Below, piece after piece: positions 5,690-11,807 of a stretch of DNA of 11,807 bases. Each line of letters opens with the position of its first letter. Positions within the stretch are counted from its first letter, which is position 1. This DNA is from Vibrio sp. (GTDB lineage: Bacteria > Pseudomonadota > Gammaproteobacteria > Enterobacterales > Vibrionaceae). The translations under genes were made by a program, and so were the position numbers. Where the stretch lies: positions 1 through 11,807 of the forward strand of contig SLFB01000305.1 in assembly GCA_007124475.1 (NCBI GenBank), read 5' to 3'. The notes under the pieces are model-generated. The model made no database searches. It worked only from the letters and a program-made list of their open reading frames with translations, and was not told the origin of the DNA.

Positions 5690-7003
5690 ATGGCTATTTC
5701 AAGACGCACATTTTTAAAAGCTGGGCTAGGGGTTGGTGTGGTGGGGGCGGTTGGTATTGGATATCAACAAATCAATAAAGTGAAGACTCAAGCCAAGATC
5801 GTGATTGTTGGCGGTGGAGCGGCGGGTATTGGTGCTGCTAACCAACTAAATAATCATTTAGATGGTGCGACCATTACCATCATTGAGCCACGAGAATATC
5901 ATTGGTATCAGCCAGGGCAGACATTATTACTGTCAGGAGCTTATACAAAAGTTAATGACGTATTAAGCTCAAATCAACGTTTCATTGATCCAAGTATCCA
6001 GTGGTTGCAAGATACTGTTATCGAGTATAGGCCAGAGAACAATCAGGTCGTGACAGAAAAGGGAGAGGTACTAGATTACGATTTCTTGCTTATCGCTACT
6101 GGTGTAGAACTGCGTTATGATCTTATTGAAGGCTTTGACCCAAGAGAAATTGGACAAAACGGTGTGACCAGCATTTACTACAGCCCAGAAGCTGGTCTCT
6201 TGAGCCATCAGCAAGCGCAATTATTTACTCAGGGAAAAGGTGGCAAAGCGGTATTTACTCGGCCACAAGGGGCAATGAAATGCGCTGGCGCACCGATCAA
6301 AGCAACCAATTTAGTGGAAGATTTTGCTCAGCAACATGGTAATCGTCAAGCTTTCACGTTTGATTATTTTACCGCTGAGAACAGCTTATTTTCGGTTAAA
6401 GTTTTTGATGAAAAAATTCGTGAGATATGGAATGAAAGAGCAATAACCGCACATTTTCAACGGACCTTAACCGCTTTAGATACGAGTAATAAAAAAGCCA
6501 TATTTACTTTGGCTGATGATAGCAAACAGGTGGTTGATTGGGACTTTATTCATGTCGCGCCACCAATGACAGCAGTAAAATCAATTCGTGAATCAACGCT
6601 AGCGGATAATCAACGTTTTCATGGTTATCTTGATGTTGATCAGTTTACTATGCAGCATAAGCAATATAGTAATATATTTGGCTTAGGTGATAATGTTGGC
6701 ACACCAATAGGTAAGACGGCAGCTTCGGTGAAATCACAAATTCCGGTTGTAACGCAAAACTTAATTGCCGTGCTTAGCGACAAGCCACTGAATGGTAAAT
6801 GGGATGGTTATACCTCTTGTCCTATGATATTAGGGGTGGGGAGAGCCATGTTATGGGAGTTTGATTATCAGATGCAGCCAACTACGGCGCTCCCCTTTCA
6901 TATAGTTGACCCTTTAAAAAGTAGTCACTTTGCATGGAAAGTGAAAGAGTCGGTCATCAAGCCTATCTATGACATGATGCTACGAGGCTATACTCCGATG
7001 TAA
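5690..7003 (+). CDS. Tat-exported SQR-like FAD oxidoreductase
   Basis: FAD-dependent oxidoreductase (437 aa) of the sulfide:quinone oxidoreductase/flavocytochrome c sulfide dehydrogenase superfamily. It opens with a twin-arginine signal, SRRTFLKAG then a hydrophobic stretch to about residue 25, which predicts export of the folded flavoprotein or anchoring at the outer face of the inner membrane. The FAD dinucleotide fold is IVIVGGGAAGIG (G41 to G48), followed by the LIATGVELRYD turn and the second FAD contact IFGLGDNVGTPIGKTAASV. There are only two cysteines in the whole protein, C198 (KCAGAP) and C377 (TSCPM). They sit where the redox-active pair of human-type SQR lies and have nearly the same spacing (179 against 178 residues). 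Sulfide oxidation is therefore likely, although another sulfur or quinone substrate is possible. Monocistronic, with its own ribosome site and terminator. Confidence 0.85.
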   Translation: MAISRRTFLKAGLGVGVVGAVGIGYQQINKVKTQAKIVIVGGGAAGIGAANQLNNHLDGATITIIEPREYHWYQPGQTLLLSGAYTKVNDVLSSNQRFIDPSIQWLQDTVIEYRPENNQVVTEKGEVLDYDFLLIATGVELRYDLIEGFDPREIGQNGVTSIYYSPEAGLLSHQQAQLFTQGKGGKAVFTRPQGAMKCAGAPIKATNLVEDFAQQHGNRQAFTFDYFTAENSLFSVKVFDEKIREIWNERAITAHFQRTLTALDTSNKKAIFTLADDSKQVVDWDFIHVAPPMTAVKSIRESTLADNQRFHGYLDVDQFTMQHKQYSNIFGLGDNVGTPIGKTAASVKSQIPVVTQNLIAVLSDKPLNGKWDGYTSCPMILGVGRAMLWEFDYQMQPTTALPFHIVDPLKSSHFAWKVKESVIKPIYDMMLRGYTPM

Positions 7004-7014
7004 AAACGTAAAAG

Positions 7015-7053
7015 GCCCACTAATGAAGTGATGATTATCATTAGTGGGCTTTT
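7015..7053. terminator. Bidirectional intrinsic terminator
   Basis: GCCCACTAATGA (7015-7026) pairs perfectly with TCATTAGTGGGC (7038-7049), followed by TTTT on the plus strand. On the minus strand the hairpin is also followed by CTTTT and then TTTTTA. It lies 11 bp after the flavoprotein stop and 57 bp beyond the stop of the convergent chemotaxis gene, so it can end both transcripts. Confidence 0.85.
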
Positions 7054-7109
7054 CAGCGCTTAAGCAATTGAGAGAGAATTAAAACTCAGCCTTTGAGTGA
7101 ACTTTTCAT

Positions 7110-9053
7110 TTAAACTCCCTTAAATTGACTGACTTTATCCGATAAATGGGTCATTTGCTGCTCGACACCATTAATGGAAGATTCTCCTTGCATGGTCAAG
7201 TTCTCAGTGCGCATACTTTGTGCGTTTAAATCTTCGATGCTTTGACTGATTTCAACCACGGCCGCACTTTGTTCCTCCGCACCTTGAGCAATTTGTTGGT
7301 TCATAGCAAATAGTTTTTGCAGAGTGGCATTGAGCTCTTGAACATCATCGACCGCTTGATGGTGAGTGGTCAAACTATGCTGACTGTTTTCATGTACTAC
7401 TTCAATTTGACTGGTCACCGAGTTAGAAGCGGATCTGAGTTTATTGATGATATCTTGTATTTCAGTGGTTGATTCACTGGTGCGTTGTGACAGGGAGCGT
7501 ACTTCATCGGCAACCACGGCAAAGCCTCGACCATGTTCACCAGCTCGGGCAGCTTCGATAGCGGCATTGAGTGCTAATAAATTGGTTTGTTCTGAAATAG
7601 AGCTAATAACCTCCAACACACGCAGAATATTTTCAATGTGGGCATTGAGCTGCTGTAAGCTTTGCTGACTGGTGGCCATATTCGAGCCCAGCTGCTCTAT
7701 ATGGTTTAAGCTACTGTGCATGGCAGTTAAAGCATTTTGTAGCGCGGCGTTTCCCTGAGTAGAGAGCTCTCCCGCATGGTTAGCGAGGCGGCTGGCTTCG
7801 TCCGTTCGCTCGGTGATTTGTTGACTTGCTTGAGCGATAGTACTTAATGCACTTCGCTGCTCTTCGGTGGCCTGATGAGTTTCTTGCGCGTTATGTTTCA
7901 ATTGTAGAAAGGCCACTTGAGATTCGTTGACAGTTTGGTTGACAGAACTGAGTGAATCACGAAAACGTTCTATAAACAGGTTTATTTTTTGCGAAAGATT
8001 AGTGACTTCTGCGCCATCGAAAATTTCTACTCTATGGCTGAGATCAAGTTGTTTGGCAATATGATCAATTTCACGACTTAATTGGAGTATTGGTCGAGTT
8101 AAACTGGTGACGATAAAGTGCATGATTAGCAAAGCAATGGCAATGAAAAGTAGTGTGAGGAGTAATGATTGAATAAATTGATCCATGATGGGGGATGTGA
8201 TTTGAGACTTGGGTATCTCAACGACGACAAAGCGATCTAAATCTGCAAGCCAGTAAGAGCCGATGAGATAGGTTTGCTGGTTAACTTGCACTTCAGAGAT
8301 AATTGGCGCGGTTTGACCTGCGATGATTGCTTGTTGTATTGATGTGGGATTAGCATTGGCCAAAGCTGAATCTTTGGGGGCGACTTGGATCTGACCATCA
8401 CGAGAGGCGAGTAAGGCGCGCCCTTGTTCGCCAATTTTAAACCCTTCAATCATGGATACCAAACTACTGACGTTAAAGCCAACGCCAGCCACTACATAAG
8501 GCTGGTTAGTCTGGGGATTCACTTGCGTGCTACGATAATTAATAAATATCACGTACTGACCACCAACTTGATCTTGATTCATATTAAGCTCATAAGCTTT
8601 ATTTTGATTTAAAAAGTTGGGGTAAAAATCCTTAAATGCATAATCAGCGAGCCGCGTTGCGCGATGCTGGCCGTCATAAGTAAATATGTATTTGCCTTCA
8701 GCGCTGTCTAATACGGCAAAAGCGTTATCGGCACCTAAGCGGCGCATAGCATTTTCTAGTGCTTGATGAGCAACAGCTGGTTGGCGGATGGATTTTTTAT
8801 CGCGACTCCAATCGAGTAAACCTGAGTGATGCGCCAGAAAGTCAGAGCCTGTAATCGCAGGTTGTAGCTGGTTACTGATCTCAAAGGCTAAGCCGCGTAA
8901 CTGGCTAGGTAAGGTATTATTTTTCAGTTCGTTGAGTTGATTAGTCGATGTAAGTAGCGCTTGCTGGCTCATCGCAATGAGTGTACAAGTCACCAATAAA
9001 ATCGATAGTACCCAATTGATCCTGCGCCGAATAGAGAGTTGTCTCCAGTTCAT
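7110..9053 (-). CDS. Methyl-accepting chemotaxis protein with Cache-type sensor
   Basis: Inner-membrane chemoreceptor, 647 aa. TM1 is at about residues 14-30 after a basic SIRRRIN segment. A periplasmic sensor region of about 260 residues (YIFTYDGQHRATRLADYAFKDFYPNF, YVVAGVGFNVSSLVSMIEGF) looks like a double-Cache domain that binds small ligands. TM2 is near 295-316, then a HAMP linker (SLTRPILQLSREI) and a long coiled-coil signalling domain. The hairpin tip is EQTNLLALNAAIEAARAGEHGRGFAVVADEVR, around 480-520, which contacts CheA and CheW. The protein ends at QFKGV without the NWETF-type pentapeptide for CheR tethering. The frame extends upstream to 9167, but I place the start at 9051-9053 (MNWRQLS): ACGAGG lies about 9 nt upstream, and the extra 38 residues would precede TM1 with poor signal character. 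The ligand cannot be read from the sequence. Confidence 0.92.
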   Translation of the reverse strand: MNWRQLSIRRRINWVLSILLVTCTLIAMSQQALLTSTNQLNELKNNTLPSQLRGLAFEISNQLQPAITGSDFLAHHSGLLDWSRDKKSIRQPAVAHQALENAMRRLGADNAFAVLDSAEGKYIFTYDGQHRATRLADYAFKDFYPNFLNQNKAYELNMNQDQVGGQYVIFINYRSTQVNPQTNQPYVVAGVGFNVSSLVSMIEGFKIGEQGRALLASRDGQIQVAPKDSALANANPTSIQQAIIAGQTAPIISEVQVNQQTYLIGSYWLADLDRFVVVEIPKSQITSPIMDQFIQSLLLTLLFIAIALLIMHFIVTSLTRPILQLSREIDHIAKQLDLSHRVEIFDGAEVTNLSQKINLFIERFRDSLSSVNQTVNESQVAFLQLKHNAQETHQATEEQRSALSTIAQASQQITERTDEASRLANHAGELSTQGNAALQNALTAMHSSLNHIEQLGSNMATSQQSLQQLNAHIENILRVLEVISSISEQTNLLALNAAIEAARAGEHGRGFAVVADEVRSLSQRTSESTTEIQDIINKLRSASNSVTSQIEVVHENSQHSLTTHHQAVDDVQELNATLQKLFAMNQQIAQGAEEQSAAVVEISQSIEDLNAQSMRTENLTMQGESSINGVEQQMTHLSDKVSQFKGV

Positions 9054-9244
9054 AATATAAGCCTCGTTTATTATAATTAGCCAACTTATATAGAATAGTG
9101 TCTTGTGCAAAGAGTGCATAATAAATGAACAAAAAAACCAGCAGCAGTGCATTAACATTATGATCAATATGATTATATTTTTGTATTAGGTGTTCGATGG
9201 TTGTTAGATTGATGGTGGCGAAGTGAGAGGGGATCAGTGGTCAA

Positions 9245-9258
9245 TGATCGAAAGATCA
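9245..9258. promoter_or_regulatory. GATC-containing palindrome upstream of photolyase
   Basis: TGATC-GAAA-GATCA is a perfect 5+4+5 palindrome in the 263-bp divergent intergenic space. It lies 3 bp upstream of the proposed photolyase -35 region, and a third GATC lies 10 bp further left (9232-9235). It could be a regulator site whose binding is sensitive to Dam methylation. This is suggestive only. Confidence 0.25.
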
Positions 9259-9261
9259 GCA

Positions 9262-9289
9262 ATGACGTACTAAGCAGATTAGTGATAAT
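9262..9289 (+). promoter_or_regulatory. Candidate promoter of photolyase-SDR operon
   Basis: ATGACG (9262-9267, four of six bases of the -35 consensus) and GATAAT (9284-9289, five of six of the -10) are separated by 16 bp. Transcription would begin near 9296, about 20 nt before the start codon. Confidence 0.35.
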
Positions 9290-9316
9290 CGGTAGTATAA
9301 ACAGTGGGATGGTAGG

Positions 9317-10861
9317 ATGAAATTTAAAGTAGTTCGGTTATTACTTGGTGATCAACTCAATGCCAATCACTCTTGGTTTCAACAAGTTGATGATCAAGTG
9401 CTTTATGTACTTGCCGAGCTCAAACAAGAAAACGAATATGTTACCCATCATATCCAAAAAACGGTGGCTTTCTTCTTAGCGATGGAGTCGTTTGCTAACG
9501 CAAGGCAAGCCGAGGGGCATCAGGTTTTATATCTCGACTTGGATCAAACGGCACAATATTCTGATCTTAACCAGTTAATCACGCAGCAGCTAGCATTGAC
9601 GGAGGCTGAGGTTTTTGAATATCAACGTCCAGATGAGTTTCGCTTACACGCCCAATTAGCTGATTTATCGCCTTTGAATGTGACAATACATCGTGTTGAT
9701 AGCGAGCACTTCCTACTGCCTTTTGATGAAATAGCAATGACTTTCCCTAAGGGGAAACATAAAACGATGGAGCATTTTTACCGTCGAATGCGACAGCGTT
9801 TTTCCATTTTAATGGACGGCAATAAACCAGTCGGCGGCAAATGGAATTTTGATGCTAACAATCGTAAAAAATTATCTACCAAGGATATCTCGGACTTGCC
9901 AGATCCCCTTGTCTTTAAAAATGATATTGGTGAAATTAAACAACGTTTAGTCCGACATGGGATAATCACCATAGGTCATATTCAGGACACGTTAGGATGG
10001 CCAATTAATCGCACCCAAAGCCTGACCTTATTGGCGCATTTTTGCCAAGTTTGTCTGCCGCGTTTTGGCCATTTTCAGGATGCGATGACCGATCAGCATC
10101 GTGCGAAATGGACTCTATATCACAGTCGACTATCTTTCGCGTTAAACAGTAAAATGTTGCATCCTCAAGAAGTCATTCAGGCGGCGATTACCAGCTATCA
10201 AAAAGATAACCAAGTTGATATTGCGCAAGTTGAAGGCTTTGTACGTCAGCTACTGGGTTGGAGAGAGTATATCCGTGGTGTGTATTGGTCAAATATGCCT
10301 GACTATAAACAAAGTAATACCTTGCAAGCCAATCGTCCATTACCAAGCTATTTTTGGAGCGGACAGACAAACATGCGTTGCATGCAACAAGCGATCAGCC
10401 AATCACTGGATCACGCTTATGCGCATCACATTCAGCGTTTAATGGTGACGGGAAATTTTTGTTTACTAACGGGTATATCGCCTGATCAAGTGGATGCTTG
10501 GTACCTAGGGATCTATGTCGATGCGATTGAGTGGGTTGAGCTACCGAACACCCGAGGAATGGCATTATGCGCTGATGATGGTATTGTCGGCACTAAGCCT
10601 TACGCGGCCAGTGGCTCTTATATCAATCGAATGAGTGATTATTGTAAGAGCTGCCAATACGATGTTAAAGCTCGTAGTGGCAAAGGCTCTTGCCCGTTTA
10701 ACAGCCTGTATTGGCGGTTTATGGAAACTCACCGTCAGCGTTTTGCAACTAATCCACGTATCGCTATGTTATACCGCACATGGGATAACATGGCACAAGA
10801 GCAACGTGATCAAGTAATGCAAACAGCGAATGACTATTTAATTGCCTTGGAGAGTTTATAA
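9317..10861 (+). CDS. Fe-S bacterial (6-4) photolyase / CryPro cryptochrome
   Basis: Light-driven DNA repair flavoprotein (514 aa) of the iron-sulfur bacterial cryptochrome/photolyase class (type protein PhrB of Agrobacterium), which reverses (6-4) photoproducts or acts as a blue-light receptor. The N-terminal alpha/beta antenna domain starts VVRLLLGDQLNANHSWF, typical of this class, which uses a lumazine chromophore. The C-terminal helical FAD domain carries GWREYIRGVYW and WVELPNTRGMALCADDG. Four cysteines, C355, C443, C446 and C459, match the [4Fe-4S] ligands of PhrB (350, 438, 441, 454, as I recall them) with a constant offset of five. H370-H371, Y429 and Y435 fall at the PhrB positions linked to (6-4) repair. 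With these residues retained, repair activity is likely. Start ATG 9317 follows GGGATGGTAGG. The stop overlaps the next start. Confidence 0.92.
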   Translation: MKFKVVRLLLGDQLNANHSWFQQVDDQVLYVLAELKQENEYVTHHIQKTVAFFLAMESFANARQAEGHQVLYLDLDQTAQYSDLNQLITQQLALTEAEVFEYQRPDEFRLHAQLADLSPLNVTIHRVDSEHFLLPFDEIAMTFPKGKHKTMEHFYRRMRQRFSILMDGNKPVGGKWNFDANNRKKLSTKDISDLPDPLVFKNDIGEIKQRLVRHGIITIGHIQDTLGWPINRTQSLTLLAHFCQVCLPRFGHFQDAMTDQHRAKWTLYHSRLSFALNSKMLHPQEVIQAAITSYQKDNQVDIAQVEGFVRQLLGWREYIRGVYWSNMPDYKQSNTLQANRPLPSYFWSGQTNMRCMQQAISQSLDHAYAHHIQRLMVTGNFCLLTGISPDQVDAWYLGIYVDAIEWVELPNTRGMALCADDGIVGTKPYAASGSYINRMSDYCKSCQYDVKARSGKGSCPFNSLYWRFMETHRQRFATNPRIAMLYRTWDNMAQEQRDQVMQTANDYLIALESL

Positions 10862-11568
10862 TGGATATTCTGTTGGTGGGAGCGAATGGTGGTATTGGAT
10901 TGGCTTTGTTAAAACAGTGTTTACAGCTATACCCATCTTGCACATTGCACGCTACTTATCATAAATCAGCCCCAGATTATGACCATCCTAATGTCATTTG
11001 GTATCAACTTAATGTCACTCAGGAAGCTGAGGTTAATGCCCTTAGCCACCGATTGGCAAACCTTGATTACTTGATCAATGCGGTCGGCATACTGCACGAT
11101 GAGCAACAAGGGCCAGAGAAAAACATTCAGTCATTCCAGCAAGATTTCTTTTTAAAAAATATTCAGATCAATACGTTGCCGACGCTGTTACTAGCCAAGT
11201 ATTTCACTCCATTACTCAGACGATCACCAGTGGCAAAGTTTGCGACCATTTCTGCCAAAGTTGGCAGTATTAGTGATAATCGACTAGGAGGTTGGTATAG
11301 CTATCGAGCTTCGAAAGCGGCATTAAACATGGCATTAAAAACGTTGGCCATAGAGTGGCAACGCAGCGTAAAGCATGGCGTTGTGTTAGCTTTACATCCC
11401 GGAACCACCAACACAGGCTTATCCAAGCCGTTCCAAAAAAATGTACCGCACAACAAGCTATTCACACCTGAATGGGTTGCCCATCAATTGGTTTCCATTA
11501 TTGATCAAGCGACCAGTGAACAAAGTGGCCAGTTTATCGCTTATGATGGCGAAGTACTTACTTGGTAA
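10861..11568 (+). CDS. SDR-family oxidoreductase (C-factor/CsgA-like)
   Basis: Short-chain dehydrogenase/reductase, 235 aa, cytosolic, using NAD(H) or NADP(H). The Rossmann cofactor loop is VGANGGIG (G7, G11, G13) and the adenine-binding turn is LINAVGIL. The catalytic residues are probably S131 (ISAKVGSISDN) with Y148 and K152 (YRASK). The segment RLGGWYSYRASKAALNM and the following LHPGTTNTGLSKPFQ are typical of the C-factor-like subfamily. The start codon overlaps the photolyase stop by one base (TAATG), so the two are translationally coupled and co-transcribed. Genes of this subfamily are often found beside photolyase genes, but its substrate is unknown. A role in chromophore or flavin metabolism would be speculation. 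An ERIC-like element begins 13 bp after the stop. Confidence 0.88.
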   Translation: MDILLVGANGGIGLALLKQCLQLYPSCTLHATYHKSAPDYDHPNVIWYQLNVTQEAEVNALSHRLANLDYLINAVGILHDEQQGPEKNIQSFQQDFFLKNIQINTLPTLLLAKYFTPLLRRSPVAKFATISAKVGSISDNRLGGWYSYRASKAALNMALKTLAIEWQRSVKHGVVLALHPGTTNTGLSKPFQKNVPHNKLFTPEWVAHQLVSIIDQATSEQSGQFIAYDGEVLTW

Positions 11569-11581
11569 TCTATATATTCCT

Positions 11582-11709
11582 CATACCCTTCCACCTTGAG
11601 GCTGCAGGGGTGTTGGCTACGTTCGTTCACCCCAATCACATAGTTTGTCTATGCTCATGGGGATGAACTCACTTGCCGCCTACCTGCAACTCCAAGTTGT
11701 TTGGGTATA
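11582..11709 (-). repeat. ERIC-like element, first of a tandem pair
   Basis: Complete copy of about 127 bp and the least decayed in the window: left end CATACCC, left arm CTTGAGGCTGCAGGGG, core GGGGTGAACG/CATCCCCATGAG on the minus strand, and right arm CCTGCAACTCCAAGTTGTTTGGGTATA. As RNA the arms can fold into a long imperfect hairpin directly at the 3' end of the photolyase-SDR message, where it could affect termination or stability. No intrinsic terminator was seen after the SDR gene apart from this. Confidence 0.85.
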
Positions 11710-11807
11710 TCCCCTTCCTATTGAAGCTACAGGGGTGTTGGCTACGTTCGTTCACCCCAATCACATAGTTTGTCTATGCTCATGGGGATGAACTCACTTG
11801 CCGCCTA
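11708..11807 (-). repeat. ERIC-like element, second of tandem pair (cut by window end)
   Basis: Starts at the TA shared with the right end of the preceding copy and runs in the same orientation to the window edge, which it reaches about 27 bp short of full length. The last 77 bases (11731-11807) are identical to 11606-11682 of the first copy, while the outer left arms differ. Confidence 0.85.

Noticed and set aside
9054..9167. N-terminal extension of the chemoreceptor from an upstream ATG at 9167
   Set aside because: The MNWRQLS start at 9053 has a GAGG ribosome site and places a basic segment directly before TM1, the usual receptor layout; the extension is unlike receptor N-termini.
9158..9258. 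Possible RctB 12-mers (ATGATCAATATG, ATGATCGAAAGA)
   Set aside because: Each matches the recalled 12-mer (ATGATCAAGAGC) at about 9 of 12 positions, with no regular iteron spacing, far from parA and between unrelated genes.

Overview
The window looks like the origin-proximal part of a secondary chromosome (chromosome II) from a member of the Vibrionaceae (Vibrio, Photobacterium or a close relative). This rests on three observations. The ParA/ParB pair is of the ParA2/ParB2 type known from vibrio chromosome II. Three copies of the chromosome II centromere site parS2 (NTTTACANTGTAAAN) lie around it. The intergenic spaces carry many 127-bp repeats of the ERIC/IRU family, which is known from enterobacteria and vibrios. 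The species cannot be fixed from the sequence alone.

Layout. 1-782 is non-coding: one ERIC-like element with a nested insert, one decayed ERIC-like element, a parS2 site and the parAB promoter. 783-2979 is the parA-parB operon, closed by a strong hairpin. 3186-5219 is tmcA (tRNA-Met cytidine acetyltransferase), whose last codons contain a second parS2 inside a 29-bp perfect palindrome. 5220-5689 is non-coding: an ERIC end fragment, a third parS2 and a full ERIC-like element. 5690-7003 is a Tat-exported flavoprotein resembling sulfide:quinone oxidoreductase. It converges on a methyl-accepting chemotaxis receptor (9053-7110, minus strand), with a bidirectional terminator between them. 9317-10861 is an iron-sulfur bacterial (6-4) photolyase/cryptochrome, translationally coupled to a short-chain dehydrogenase (10861-11568). 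The window ends in two head-to-tail ERIC-like elements, the second cut by the window edge.

How the parts work together. ParA, ParB and the three parS2 sites form a segregation module, with the sites spread over about 4.8 kb and partly embedded in a neighbouring housekeeping gene. The other genes (tRNA modification, sulfide or related flavin chemistry, chemotaxis, DNA photorepair) look like independent single genes or short operons and show no obvious shared pathway. No RctB gene, GATC-bearing iteron cluster, tRNA, CRISPR array or transposase was seen. The replication origin probably lies just outside the window, most likely to the left of parA. I see no strong candidate for an entirely new system. 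The most unusual features are the parS2 embedded in tmcA, the ERIC elements with nested and tandem structure around the centromere, and the two-cysteine Tat-exported SQR-like protein.
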